Below the pieces are notes generated by a model. That model saw only the letters and a program-made list of their open reading frames with translations. It was not told where the DNA came from and made no database searches. Shown here piece after piece: positions 46,500 through 57,822 of a stretch of DNA of 64,000 nt; position 1 is the stretch's first letter; every line of letters starts with the position of its first letter. Position numbers and translations under genes: made by a program. Origin of the DNA: Trametes villosa (Eukaryota; Basidiomycota; Agaricomycetes; Polyporales; Polyporaceae); assembly GCA_002964805.2 (NCBI GenBank), contig PUDQ02000001.1:8580001-8644000 (forward strand), in the 5' to 3' direction.

Positions 46500-47820
46500 T
46501 CAGAAAACAGACCGACAGATGGAGTAGATCTGACGTAGAGATGTCAGCGAGGGACATCGCGGCGAAACGCGGACGAACTCACGAGTGAGTACACGCTACG
46601 AAAGGCCCTGACCAGCAAGGCAGAATCGCGCGGCTGCAGGCTCCAGTAGTGATACAGAGTTGGCACACCCCTACGAACAGCTTGAAATTGCCTGTGTGCT
46701 TCCGCAGCGGTAGGCCGTTGTGCGGGGTCAGGATGAACCATCCGGTTCATGAGCGGCTCCAAACAAGCCAGGTTCGAATATTGCTATCGGGAAGTGGTCG
46801 TGAGCGTACAGCAAGTCACCAGGGGGATAAACGCACATCATAGAGCCGGCGACGGATCAGATTTCCAATGAGGAACACGTCCAGTTTGAAAGGGTCGTAC
46901 GGAACATGGTCAGAAAGCTCTGGGGGCTCTCTGTCGAGACCGAGAGAGCCCGCAACGAGTGTCGGCGATTCCGCGGTGAAGCGTGTAGAGATGCCGAAGT
47001 CAATGAAATAATACTGGACGGGGATGCCCGTACGCGAGAGGACAGGTGCGAGTCCGGATACGTCGGGCAGCGACGCCTCCGAGACCGGGTGAAAGCCGCG
47101 GGGGAACAGTGCTGATGCGTCCATCATGATATTCTTGAAAGCGCAGTCCCTGTTTGAAGCACCTCGATTAACGGTGTGCACCGTGATGTGCCACGGACGC
47201 AGTCTTACCGGTGAGCGACGCCGTTATCGTGGATGAACACAAGACCCTGTGTCAAGAGGTGAACTGTGCGCACTGGCGCTACAAAGCGAGGAATGCGTAC
47301 CTCGAGAATCTGGTCAATACACTCCAGCACGTCGTCGACACGCTCAAACGGAGGGGAGTTAATGTACCGCAAGAACGGCATTACCATAAATACGGTATTG
47401 GGGACTTTCGGGTCCTGGAGGGCGTCCAAAAGAGGTACGCAGTGATTGCGGGGGTCGAGACGCATCTCCTCCGACGAGAGAAAGAGAGAATCTGCAACTC
47501 TTGTGAATCACTAGGAGTTCGCTTCAGGTAGACCAGGCGCCCATCGGATATGCGTGTTGCGTCCATTACGCGTGACCGGAACTACACAGTGCAATATATG
47601 TGAGCGAGGAGAGATCTAGTGGCGCGTAGTCGCGACCTACCGGGAGAGGATACGCGTCTTCCGCTTCATAGGCTGCGCCTTCTGGCTTCCCTCTCCAGGA
47701 AGGTACCCAGTCGGGTTTGTAGCGTGGGCGTAGCATGTAACCGCGCGATTCGAGAAAACCTTGGCGTTCCACCCAGTAAAGCTCGTCCTGCGATAGGAAG
47801 AAGGAATCCTCCAAGTCCAT
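46500..47820 (-). pseudogene. Kinase-like gene PKL10 with frameshift in exon 2 (subtype A)
   Basis: The six-exon plan is intact: 47820-47641, 47581-47301, 47246-47209, 47149-46837, 46783-46583, 46529-46500. Exon 2 is 281 nt instead of the 282 nt of every other subtype-A copy. One base is missing near 47480, in the region encoding ELQILSF(x)SSEEMRLDP. Upstream the frame gives LVYLKRT and SQELQIL; downstream a shifted frame gives MRLDPRNHCVPLL, HR/DCAFKN, YFIDFGIST and YSICRSVF. Also altered: CLEPLM for MLEPLM. Splice sites are all still present, so the lesion is recent or is a sequencing error. Confidence 0.85.
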
Positions 47821-48486
47821 GATTGTAAGGCGTGGTTCTGGTAAGCGGGATTTGGAGGTTAGCTACTAGGAGCAGAGGCGGACTGACGGAGTTGACTGGG
47901 CAAACGGAAGAAGATAGTACAGGGATAGGGGTGTTGTGCGGGCGTTGGTCTACCTCCTGGTTCGTTTCTGAGACACCGCAGTAGCGCTACTCTTTTGTCT
48001 TCTGGATCCACTGGGCGCCTTCGTGTATGAAATCAGACGCTCATGGGAAGGATGGAGCGGACCGGCGGTAGCCAGACTCCCTGATTGTTTTTGTTTTACA
48101 GCCGTCTCCCCCTGTCGCGCTGGTCGATCGATGCACCGAGGAGTTCGGACGCATGTGAACGGTATCCATATCAACGCGTGCCATGATCACTTGTGAACGT
48201 GCTTCTTCGCACAAGGTCAGCGCCTGGCCATGTACGTACACTGTTGTGGGCGCATGTGAACGGTTCGTCAAACAAGGACAGTTGCATCTGCTTACTGGCT
48301 GCGAGAATCTGGCGGCTGCGTTTGATAGATCCGGATTATCCGGGTCGTTTGGTCGGATGAGCGGCCAAGCGAAGAGCATGAATAGCATAGACGCGACAGA
48401 GGTAGGGTGCTAGAGAGGACAAACAATACAGGATCATGGAGAGAGCGCGAGAGCAGAACAACAAGGGCCTAGTACAGAACGTGGCT
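47821..48486. other. Spacer between PKL10 and PKL11
   Basis: 666 bp with no recognised gene; contains the PKL10 upstream region and PKL11 3' flank. Confidence 0.35.
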
Positions 48487-49844
48487 TCAGAAGATCGAGC
48501 GATAGATGGCGTAAAACTAAAATGAATCTGTTAGCGAACCTTCCGGCGGTAATGATGAGATTCACTCACCAACGAGTACATGTGCCGGTAGACTCTGCTG
48601 AGCAGAAATGAATCCCGCGGCTGCAGGCTCCAATACTGGTATAAGGTCGGCACGCCTCGACGTATAGCCCTGAACTGCTGGAGCGCATGCGCGGCACTCG
48701 GACGGCGCGCTGGATCAGGGTGCACCATTCGGTCCATCAGTGGCGCCAACATCGACAGGTTAGAGAACTTCTGCTCGTTGGACAAGGTCATGAGTACAAT
48801 AGTCCGCAGTTCGGGTGGACGATACGTACGTCAAAGAAGTGTCGACGAATCAAGTTTCCAATTAGGAATACGTCCAACTTGAAGGGGTCATAAGGGACGC
48901 TGTCCGACAGCTCTGGCGGCTCCCAATCGAGGCCGCGGTCGCCGACGACTAGTTTGGGGGTGCCGTCTGACGTGAAGCGTGTCGAGATGCCAAAGTCGAT
49001 GAAGTAATAGTTGATGGAGACCGAAGAGCGAGAGAGGACGGGTGCCTCCCTGGACACGTCTGGGAGAAACGTGTCCAGAACGGGGTGGAACCCGCGCGGG
49101 AACAGCGCGGACGCGCTCATCATGACATTCTTATATGCGCAGTCTCTGGAAAAATATCAACAACAGTGACGCCGAGGCCAAGTGAGTGAACTGACCTGTG
49201 TGCAACATCGTGATCATGGATGAAATCGAGGCCCTGCGTGCTCAACGTTAGTTTAAACCGGTATAGAGGTGACGAAACCACGCTGACCTCCAGGATCTGG
49301 TCGAAGCAATCTAGGACATCTTCAACCCGTTCCATTGGCGGTGAATCGATATATCTCAAGAAAGGCATCACCATGAGGGATATGTTGGGATCTTCTGGGT
49401 CTTGTAAAACGTCCAGTAGAGGCACGCAGTGATTACGAGGATCCTGCCGAACTCCGTCGGAGTTGAGGTACGAGAGGATCTGTAGCTCTTGGCACTCCGT
49501 CCGAGCACGCTTGATGTAGACCAGCGTGTCGTCTGATATGCGAATCGCGTCTATGACGCTAACCCTAAGCTTGAGTACGAGAAGTTGAGTGCGAGAAGCA
49601 AACCAACCGTCGGGACACTCACCGGCGAGGAGAAGGCATCCTCAGCATCCAGGGCATCCTGTGGACGCTTGCCAGGGCCCCACCATGAGGGTGTCCAGCC
49701 TGGTCGATAGCGCGGCCGCAGCATGTATCCATGCGCTTCAAGAAATTCTTAATGGTCCCTCCAGTATATTTCATCCTCTGTGAGATGAGCGAGGGGATCT
49801 GTGCGTTCGTCGATGGGTTGCGCTTGAAGCGTTGGCGCGGCCAT
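48487..49844 (-). pseudogene. Kinase-like gene PKL11 with premature stop in exon 1 (subtype A)
   Basis: Exons 49844-49623, 49569-49288, 49233-49196, 49145-48830, 48773-48570, 48516-48487 are in frame from end to end except for one TAA at codon 32 (about 49750). It lies in EIYWRDH(stop)EFLEAHGYML. PKL8 has CAA at this site, so a single C-to-T change explains it. Exon 1 also has two extra residues (WWGPGKRP). VAIK-type Lys (LVYIKRA), HR/DCAYKN, YFIDFGIST and the YAIYRSIF end are intact. Reinitiation at Met41 would lose part of the N-terminal motif but keep the kinase core. Confidence 0.85.
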
Positions 49845-50137
49845 GTTAACGGAAAGTCGCAGACAACAGATAGAGATTGGAAGGATATAAATAAAGGCTT
49901 TGATAGAGCTACACCGAGGATCCAGTAGAAGACATGTGTATGCGAGATCGTTGCGTCGAACGCGCCAACAACAATAGCGGGGAGGTTCAAACTCCGCTCC
50001 TGTTCCCCCGATTTGGAAGCTCGTATGATACACCAACACCCACAGGCGCTCAGCGCGTATTCCGTTCGCTTCTTGTGCAGTGCAGCGACAGCGGATGCAC
50101 GCCAGACGGGCCTTAATACACCAGTCGGAAACACCAG
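49845..50137. other. Upstream flank of PKL11
   Basis: 293 bp between the PKL11 ATG and repeat R3; presumed promoter remnant, no S-family gene. Confidence 0.35.
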
Positions 50138-50811
50138 AAAGCGCATTTTGGTTTCCCCGCCCGCGCACCGTCCGCGAAGAGACGGCGCACGAGCAGGTAC
50201 TTATCCCGAGGACCACGAAAAGGTATGCGCCAGGGCCGAAGCCCCTCCCTCGAGATGAAAGAACTTGAACGCTCACCTTGATTCAACCCCCGCGCCAGGT
50301 CTTGATCCCCGATTCTTGACTCTTCAGGCCCCAACACGCCGTCATCTTGAAGCCGCCATCCCCTTCGGTAGACGTGCAAACGAGCGCGGCGTCGTCTTGA
50401 AGCCGCCCGCCGCCAGTCAGCGGGCGCGCAGACAGCAACCTACCTTGGGGCCGCCCGGGGCTTGAGGAACGCCGTCATCTTGAAGCGGCCATCCCCTTCG
50501 GTAGACTCGCAAACGACGCGGCGTCATCTTGAAGCGCGCCCCCGCCAGTCGGTGGGCTCGCCGACAGCCTTCTTGAGGACGCCGCCGTCTTGAAGCCGCC
50601 ATCCCCTTCGGTAGACGTGCAAGCGCGCGTGGCGTCGTCTTGAAGCGGCCCCCGCCAGTCGGTGGGCACGCAGACGGCGAGTCTTGATGCCTTGAGGTGG
50701 GGGTACCTAAGAGAAGAGTAAGCGTGGAGAGGACATGTCCGGCCCCGGTACTTGACCTACGGGGGCGGGAGGCTGGGAGGTTGACAGCTTCTCCAGCCTC
50801 CGATCGATCTA
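50138..50811 (+). repeat. Composite dispersed repeat, copy R3
   Basis: 5' module as in R2, then three GC-rich central units each with CCATCCCCTTCGGTAGAC (about 50356, 50487, 50600). The GCTTGAGGCGAG stretch is almost absent. It ends at CTCCAGCCTCCGATCGATCT. Orientation is the same as the other copies. Confidence 0.9.
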
Positions 50812-51532
50812 TACTGAGTCCCGTCAGCCTCCGTAGCCGGGCTCAGTGGGTTCGAGGCCCTAGGGCTGCCGAATAGCGGGCTATGACGCCCAGTCAATGT
50901 ACAAACTGGACGATGACTGACAGTGCACGCGTGCACGTTGATGCTCTCCTAGACCCCACCTCGGAGCGTTTCAGAGTTTCCCATGGTCAATAGCCTCGCA
51001 ACTGTTGTTTGCAGTACGTTCCTGCTCCGCTTAGTATCTATAATCATTGACTAGGATAACGTAGAAGTTGAGTATATATCAGGTATAGTCTTCGAGTTAA
51101 GGCGCCCACCTCAAGCACGCATTCTCGGCAATTGTCCTGTAGTTGGGATAGAGACTTCGCGAGACGCAGACAGATCAGCGACGAACAGAGACAAGCTGAT
51201 TCTGATATCGCGGGGGCAGCGCCAGGAAGGGACTGTTCGTTACGGGAGATGCAGCTGCAAATGTACTACGGTGCTCGAAGTCACAAGGAAAGGTTAAAGG
51301 TTGGCGCTGAGTCGACTAAAAGCGGTTGTTTGGCAAAAGCCTTAGAATCAAACAAAGCCACGTGGAGTCGGGCCGCACCCTTACGTCGGGCTCGGCTGCT
51401 GCACCTGGTGGCAACCACACCCTCGGCACCGCTGCTCAACATCCCCTCGCTGGTTCACTCAGCACACCCTCAGTCTCACTGCCAGCGCACATCTGTAAAT
51501 TCACTCTACCGGCATATTCAGCACTTGTGGCG
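50812..51532. other. Spacer between repeat R3 and the DUF1748 gene
   Basis: 721 bp. An open frame from 51132 overlaps the DUF1748 start in another frame and has no domain. Contains the DUF1748 promoter. Confidence 0.4.
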
Positions 51533-51971
51533 ATGTTTGGGACTTTGATCCACTGGGGTATCGACGCGGCGCTACTCAGTGCCTTCCTTGCGGGCATCAG
51601 GAGGACAACGGGCCTGACGTGAGTGTTCGTTGCATCCTAGTTCTCAACATCTGCTCACCCGCTGTATGCGATGCAGACCGAAGCTGTCTGACGTGCCTAA
51701 CAAAGACATCCGCCGTGAGTACGCGAAGCCTCCTGCACGCGCCACAAACTAATGGGCATGTGATTGCAGAGGTGTTGCGATCATACCTCGAGTTTGGTAT
51801 GTTCTCCTCGCGTTCGTAAACCTATCATGTCTCATTCGGGTGTAGGCGAGTACCTGTTCGACTTCGCGGTGGTAATCTTCGGGGTACGTCGTGGTCGTTT
51901 TGTGCAGCAAAGATGGTCTGACTCCTGTGATGCATCCTTAGCGGTCCTCTTCGTTTGAGAGGAAGTCTTAG
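51533..51971 (+). CDS. DUF1748 family small protein
   Basis: Five very short exons: 51533-51618, 51677-51714, 51770-51796, 51846-51883, 51942-51971 (219 nt, 72 aa). The spliced product starts MFGTLIHWGIDAALLSAFLA and continues GIRRTTGL, TPKLSDVPNKDIR, YLEFGEYLFDFAVVIFG, SSFERKS. This matches the fungal DUF1748 family (budding yeast YML007C-A type, reported to be mitochondrial). Two hydrophobic helices suggest a small membrane protein. All four introns are 49-58 bp. The gene is easily missed because no exon exceeds 86 nt. Its stop is 249 bp from that of OST2 (convergent). Confidence 0.9.
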
Positions 51972-52220
51972 GCGACCCGTTTACCCTCCCCATTCGTAGC
52001 TTTGTGAGTCGAGCCACTCCCTCAGCTCTTCCCTCACCAACGCGAACTCTGGAGCGTCAGACTTTCCTTTCGTCATCGCATATTCATAATAGCAGTACGT
52101 CTCTCGCAACCTTGTTCCGGTTTGTTTAGGATATTTATGTGAGGGTATAAGCACCCTATGTACACGTACGTCCACGCCAGTCCGTAGTAAATAACGCCAA
52201 CGCAATCCAACTCCGCTCCG

Positions 52221-52710
52221 TCACCCGAGGAAGTTGTACACGAAGAAGTGCAACACTATCGACCCGAGAGCGAAGTCTGCGAATGCTCTGCGGGTATGGC
52301 ATGGTTAGATCCGTACGGTATACAGTGTAGATGCGTAAACTCTCACCTCTCTGGGGACACCTCCTTGAACTCGTTCCTGTTGGCGGGGTTCACCTGCGAG
52401 CGGAGGGATGCAGCAAGCACGAACTGGCCAACGCAGCTCGAGAAACTGGGAGCGGCCATGAGCATATAGTCGTTTGTATCACGACTAGTACATACCCAGC
52501 CAAGAACGCGTTGAAGGGGAAGTTGGTGACGAGGATGCAGTAGAGGAACTGAATGATGCCCGAGAGCATGAGGAAGACCAGGAACGCGTCGATCGTCTTG
52601 AGGCGCGTCGAGGTCGTCTCGTAGTAGGCGTTCCACAGCGAGCGGACGGGGCTCTGCTGGGTGCTCGCCACGGTCGGCTTCGCGGCCGGCGCCGTCTTGG
52701 TCGCAGCCAT
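52221..52710 (-). CDS. OST2: Oligosaccharyltransferase subunit OST2/DAD1
   Basis: Three exons: 52710-52496, 52445-52347, 52287-52221 (381 nt, 126 aa). OST2/DAD1 is a small essential subunit of the ER oligosaccharyltransferase that transfers glycan to Asn. It has LWNAYYETTSTRLKTIDAFL, then hydrophobic segments VFLMLSGIIQFLYCILV, CVGQFVLAASLRSQ and LGSIVLHFFVYNFLG, and the conserved FPFNAFLAGF and RAFADF. The length matches yeast Ost2 (130 aa). It is divergent from the mitochondrial ribosomal gene with 263 bp between starts. Confidence 0.95.
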
Positions 52711-52973
52711 TTTGCGCGCGAGGGAATATGCGGAGGAAGGAGCGTGAGGGTGGGTGTGTCGACGTGGAGGTCGCGGTGGCGGAGAGCGCGCCCGCAGCCG
52801 CCGTTCCCAAAGTAGAACGACGCTGGGGAAACAGGCGCCTGCGGCCGTCCCGGAAAAGTTTCGTGAAGCGCCCACAGCGACGGTCATTCCGCCATCCCCA
52901 GCACCGTCCAGCACGCTCCGTTGCTCTCGCGTGCCTGCCGCCCCGACGTCTCTCCTGCTTGTCATCTGCTGCC

Positions 52974-54091
52974 ATGTCTAGTGTCGGTCTTCGGCTGGCC
53001 GCGGGCACCTCGCGTGCGACGCGAATTGCCTCTGTGCGCACGCAGGCGTGTCGCGTACAGTCACGAGAGCTGCACCACCGGAAGGAGCTCTCGTATCCCG
53101 TCGAGGAGGGTCTCGGGACGTTCTTGCCACCACATGCGCTGAAGATGGTTGCTGTGGACTACCAGCAGGGTCTGTTGGACAGGTTGAACGACCAGGTTCG
53201 GGGTGCGTGACATATTGTAGCTGGCAGTGACGGAGAGCAGGGATTCTGATGCCCCAGCTGGCATCACTCAGGGACTGCACTGGAGAACAAGAGCATCGTG
53301 CAGACGGTCGTGGACTCTGCACGGGATCCTGAAAAGGTCCTCGAGTTCAACTACGCGTCCGAGGCCCTGAACAACTCGTTCTTCCTTGAGTCCCTCGTGC
53401 GTGTCTATACTCCACATTCCGCTACCCCGTGTGGTGACTGACCGTCCCACAGAAACCCCCACCAGCGAACGCGACGTCGCACGAGCACGCACTCCGCGAG
53501 CAGCATCTCGAGCGCCGCATCCGCTACCACTGGGGCTCGCTCGCGCACTTCCAGTCGAGCTTCGCCGCCGCGGCGCTCGGCATGTTCTCCTCCGGCTGGG
53601 TCTGGCTCGTCACCGACAAGGAGTCCCGGCTGGGCATCATGCCCACCTTCGGCACCGGCACGCTCCTCGTGCGCTCCAGCAAGCCCTCAGAGGCGTACCT
53701 CGAGTGGCAGCGCGTCGTCGACGAGTCCGCCGGGCTCGCCCCGCCCCACGCGCACTCGCCCCCCGGCTCGCCGCCGCCGCCGAGCTCGCCCGTGTCGGGG
53801 CTGTCGCACAACCCCGCGCCGCTCAACCCGCACACGCCGTCGCGGAGCATGGCGATGCTCCCGCTGCCGCGCGAGACGCACACCGTGGGCGGCGACGAGG
53901 AGGCGAACCTGAAGGGGCTCGGCAACGTGCTCTACCCGCTCCTGTGCGTGTCCGTGCACGAGCACGCGTGGGTCGGCGCGGGGTACGGTGTGTGGGGCAA
54001 GGAGGAGTACTTGAAGCGCTTCTGGACGGTCGTTGACTGGGCGAAGGTCGCGAAGATCTACAACAAGGTCGCGCCGGAGAACCGCAAGTAG
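52974..54091 (+). CDS. Mitochondrial small ribosomal subunit protein, SOD-fold (mS42/mS43 type)
   Basis: Three exons: 52974-53202, 53272-53396, 53453-54091 (993 nt, 330 aa). The protein has an Fe/Mn-superoxide-dismutase fold like yeast Rsm26 and Mrp1 of the mitoribosomal small subunit. A basic N-terminal presequence is likely (MSSVGLRLAAGTSRATRIAS). SOD-like segments are LGTFLPPHALKMVAVDYQQG, SSFAAAALGMFSSGWVWLV and HEHAWVGAGYGVWGKEEYLK. The SOD ligand motif DxWEHAY is replaced by SVHEHAW, so the metal-binding Asp is lost, as expected for a structural paralogue. A Pro/Ser-rich insert (SPPGSPPPPSSPVSG) is lineage-specific. Which of mS42 or mS43 is undecided. Confidence 0.9.
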
Positions 54092-54338
54092 GCGCCCGCC
54101 GCCCGCTCCTGGTACTTAGAAGGACGGACGGGCGCGGGTCTTCCGCACTCGGTGTCGCCGCTGCTGCATATTATGATGTGTCCCTTACCCTCGTATAGTC
54201 TCTAGAGCTGAAAAGTACTCTTAATATGGTCAACCCCCACTCCCGTTTGGCCCGCCGATCCGAGTCTTCCCCGGCTACCTTGGGTATCACCATCCATGTT
54301 CTCCAAGCATCGTACAAGGTTACATTGGCCGTCTATGG

Positions 54339-56095
54339 TCACCACCTCCACTCGATATTGCCCTGCGAGTTGCCGCGCATGCCTTTGTATGGCTTATATG
54401 CTTCCCCTGTCAACTTCAATTGTTCGATCTTTAGCGCCGAGAAGTTGTGTTGTGGGATGTCGAATTTGACCTGGAAGGCACGAGCTGGTCGTGGTGTCTC
54501 CACTCTGGTGGATCATGTCAGGAACGAAAGTTGATACTCTTTGGCGTATACTCACGACGAAGAGAACGATCCCCGGAACGTGTAGTTTGCGGACGGGACC
54601 ACTGTCTTCAGCTCCCATACGAGTGTCTAGCGAACGTTGGAAGAAGTCAGCCGATCCATCGAAGAGCAGAGGGGAACGGCTCCCGTACGGAGGTCTTCGA
54701 GTTGAAGCTCCATGACGCGTTATGCGACACGATGCAACTGGCCCCCGTCGCGCCCTCTCCCAGATACAGCTCTACGAGTACGTTCTCCATCGTACGCGTC
54801 GTCAATCGCGAGCTAAAGGTGATGTCTATAGAGCCTGCAAACGCCCCAGTGCGTAGTAGTTCAGTCGCTATGCTAGGCCTGAGCCTGAGTAGCCCGTGAG
54901 TAGTACGCACCTCCACGCTCGTCGACCTTCACGGCTGGCCGCAGGATAAAAGGTATGGAGACTTGGTTTAGCGAGCTCGCCGCGACGGGCGCGTAGCGGT
55001 ACTCCATAAGCTTGAACTTTCCGTCCGGTGGCACGAAGGAGAGCACCTTGTCTCGGGACCAGCGCTGCAGTCTGTATCAGAGTTAGTCGGGAGGGGTATG
55101 TAAGAATGCGCGGTCGTACCGGATGCATGGGTGGAACGAGGCGTCGGTGAGAGTGGATGCGTTTGAGAAGGTGAGCGAGAGGTCCGGGGTTCCCGAGAGC
55201 TTGCACGTCGACTCTACTCTTCCCCATACTGTGCTAACGGCGGGCGTGCCATTCCTAGTCATGCCGCGAGGTCAGCGCGAGCTACACCCCACAAACATAC
55301 GAAGACGTACTTGTTCACGATAGCATCGAGCGTTTCTATGACGTCGAAGAATATCTCGTTGTTGTTATACCGTACGCCCGCTTTTCGCCAAGGGATGGGT
55401 GACGCAAAGGGATGGGAGTTTGTGGAGGACGAGGCCAGCCCGGAGACTCCGGCAACAGAGAGCACTTTGTGGAGGAGGGAGGGAGGGAGCACGATATCTC
55501 GCAGCGCGTTCGGCGACGTAGTGAGGGGGTGCCCCCCAGAGTCGAGGGTCTCTTCGAATAGCTGCACAACCACCGTAAGCGCTGCGGTGGGGGCAAGAGC
55601 GGCGGTGTGAACTCACTTGGTATACGACATCGAAGTTCTCCCTGAGCGTCTCGGCGGAGACGTGCCCAAAGTACTCCCGAAGGATGTCGACGAACGTTTG
55701 CAGGAAGGCAAATGCATATAGTGGGTCAACTATAGATTGCGACACCATGCAAGCGTGTTCAGCGGGAAACCTTTGCGCACCCATGCTGCAGCACTCACCA
55801 TCTCCGCTCACGGGGCTCAAGTACCGCAGCTCGCCGCGCTTGATATGGCAGCACGCGCTCGGTGTCTCCAAACCGGTGACATATAGGACAGGGTCCACAT
55901 CCTCCAAACGCGACGAATTTGCGAGCGCGCTGTTCAGCGCGTCGATGTGTAATAGCGGGTACGCCGGCGGGAAGGAGTGGAAGCCGGACTGTGCGATCGC
56001 GCGCCTTCGGGGTCAGTCAGCGATGCAACTCAAAGGCCTTCGGTAAGCGCAACACACCCAGTGTTGTCCAGAATGATCAATCCGTCGATGGCCAT
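54339..56095 (-). CDS. APM3: AP-3 adaptor complex subunit mu
   Basis: Nine exons: 56095-56058, 56004-55799, 55729-55617, 55561-55311, 55254-55120, 55071-54911, 54834-54689, 54626-54556, 54504-54339 (1287 nt, 428 aa). AP-3 sorts cargo from Golgi/endosomes to the vacuole; mu recognises YxxPhi signals. The N-terminal longin-like domain begins MAIDGLIILDNTGRAIAQSG, then YLSPVSGDVDPLYAFAFLQT and ENFDVVYQLFEETLDSG. The mu-homology domain has FFDVIETLDAIVNKNGTPAV, SFVPPDGKFKLMEYRY, TLVWELKTVVPSANY and the C-terminal LKLTGEAYKPYKGMR. The introns at 54627-54688 and 54505-54555 were placed by family alignment. The gene converges with the ribosomal gene (247 bp). Confidence 0.93.
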
Positions 56096-56578
56096 AGCTC
56101 TGAGGCGGGAGACGCGGCGGGTGGAAGCAGGAAGAGGGCGCGTCCGCGCGCTCTCAGGCCGCTGTGCGCATCATGGACGCCGCGCGGAGCGGCGGTCCGC
56201 CACCCCCGCTCGGAGCCGACTTGAAGTCGGTCTCGGTCTCGGAGCACGGCCTCGTCGGACGTTCTCCTCAACCTCGACGACTCCATACTCTTCCACACAT
56301 ATTGTGGCACGCTATGCGATGAGGCGTAAGGAAGAATCACATCACTTTCGTTCCGCCGCTATGATAGAACCGGGCGATGCCAGGTCACTGAACACCTCCA
56401 GCTACTGCGAGTGGTATGCAGCCAGAAGGCCGGTCACAGCAGCTAAGATGGCTGTTCAGGCGAGGCTCAGGCGAGGCTTGCTAATATCTACCCTCCTCCG
56501 AAACATCAAGCAGGCCATCGACTCGGTCTGATGTCATTGGTGTAAAGCCTTTGTACGAGTACATGACGACGACCGCAG
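56096..56578. other. Upstream flank of AP-3 mu
   Basis: 483 bp between the APM3 start and repeat R4. No gene recognised; open frames have no domain. Confidence 0.4.
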
Positions 56579-57345
56579 ACAGCGCATTTTGGTTTCCCCA
56601 CCCGCGCATCGTCCTGGGAAGAGACGGCGCGCGAGCAGGTACTTATCCCGAGGACCACGAAAAGGTATGCGCCAGGACAAAAGTCCCTCCCTCGAGGTAG
56701 GAAACACTCACCTTGTCGTCACCTGTCCACACCCCAGGTCTTGAAGCTCGAAGCTGACTCTTCAGGCCCCGACACGCCGTCGTCTTGAAGCCGCCATCCC
56801 CTTCGGTAGACGTGCAAACGAGCGCGGCGTCGTCTTGAAGCCGCCCGCCGCCAGTCAGCGGGCGCGCAGACAGCAACCTACCTTGGGGCCGCCCGGAGCT
56901 TGAGGAACGCCGTCATCTTGAAGCGGCCATCCCCTTCGGTAGACTCGCAAACGACGCGGCGTCATCTTGAAGCGCGCCCCCGCCAGTCGGTGAGCTCGCC
57001 GACAGCCTTCTTGAGGACGCCGCCGTCTTGAAGCCGCCATCCCCTTCGGTAGACGCGCAAGCGAGCGTGGCGTCGTCTTGAAGCGGCCCCCGCCAGTCGG
57101 TGGGCACGCAGACGGCGAGTCTTGATGCCTTGAGGTGGCGGTACCTAGGAGAAGAATAAGTGGGGAGAGGACATGCCCCACCCCGGTACTTGAACCATGG
57201 GAGGCTGGAGGCTGGGAGGTTGACATCCGCTGCAGCCTCCGATCGATCGCAGGCGACGCCGGCATTCAACCTCACGTCCAGACCACGACACCGACAGAGC
57301 CGAGCCGAACAACGAATGCCTCACGTCGGTCCCGGTCGAGATCCC
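56579..57345 (+). repeat. Composite dispersed repeat, copy R4
   Basis: 5' module AGCGCATTTTGGTTTCCCCA, three central units with CCATCCCCTTCGGTAGAC (about 56788, 56926, 57036), and a 3' module with GCAGCCTCCGATCGATCG. A further tail (GGTCGAGATCCCAAACG, about 57330) resembles CGACCGAGATCCCAACCG in R5. Same orientation as all other copies. Confidence 0.9.
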
Positions 57346-57822
57346 AAACGGGCTTCGTAGATTTTGTGCGTCGGCGGTTCCCCGGAGTGTCCCCTTAAAA
57401 GCACACACGCTGGGTGTACGGCTCTGGTGAACCCTTGCAACGATGGCGCGTTGTAGACGCCGCCGCCCGTCTCAAGAGAGGCCACTACGAGAGGTTACGG
57501 GGCCAATCGACGTCGGGTCCGCGCGGCATGTTCCGCCGAGATCCCAGGCGGGGTGTCGTTCGTGCCCAACTGTAGGCCGCAGCGAGTCCTCGGTGCGGTG
57601 TACCTGGCGCCCATTCAATGATATCAAAGCGCGTGTACTTGAATTGGACATTTTTGGGAGCATCATCGGAGGGTGTCGCTTCGGTGTCTATGGGCTTTGC
57701 CCAACTGAATATCCACAGAACCCACCGTCATCTGCCCCGGCACCGCTCACCCTGGCCGTACTTTGCTGTCGGGAGTTCCTCGAATGGGCCGGCCCTGAGG
57801 AACTTCTCGCATGTGTCCAGCA
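57346..57822. other. Spacer between repeat R4 and membrane-protein gene
   Basis: 477 bp, presumably the 3' flank of the minus-strand gene. No separate gene was recognised. Confidence 0.35.

Noticed and set aside
7247..49844. Assignment of the kinases to the fungal FunK1 family
   Set aside because: The characteristic FunK1 loop and N-terminal arrangement were not seen; the loop is HRDCAxKN and the N-terminus is distinct.
7247..49844. Calling the family catalytically dead because the HRDxK lysine is absent
   Set aside because: Tyrosine kinases also lack it and use Arg two residues later; here Lys or Arg is present at that position, and the Asp, Asn, DFG, VAIK-type Lys and alpha-C Glu are kept.
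50350..50700. Regularly spaced repeats that might suggest a CRISPR array
   Set aside because: Units are ~110-130 bp, imperfect and without unique spacers, in a eukaryotic genome; they belong to the dispersed repeat.
50835..50880. tRNA-like T-loop sequence (GGGTTCGAGGCCC)
   Set aside because: No matching acceptor stem, D-arm or anticodon arm could be built around it.
53386..54036. 216-codon plus-strand frame rich in Arg/Ala
   Set aside because: Shifted-frame shadow of exon 3 of the mitochondrial ribosomal protein.
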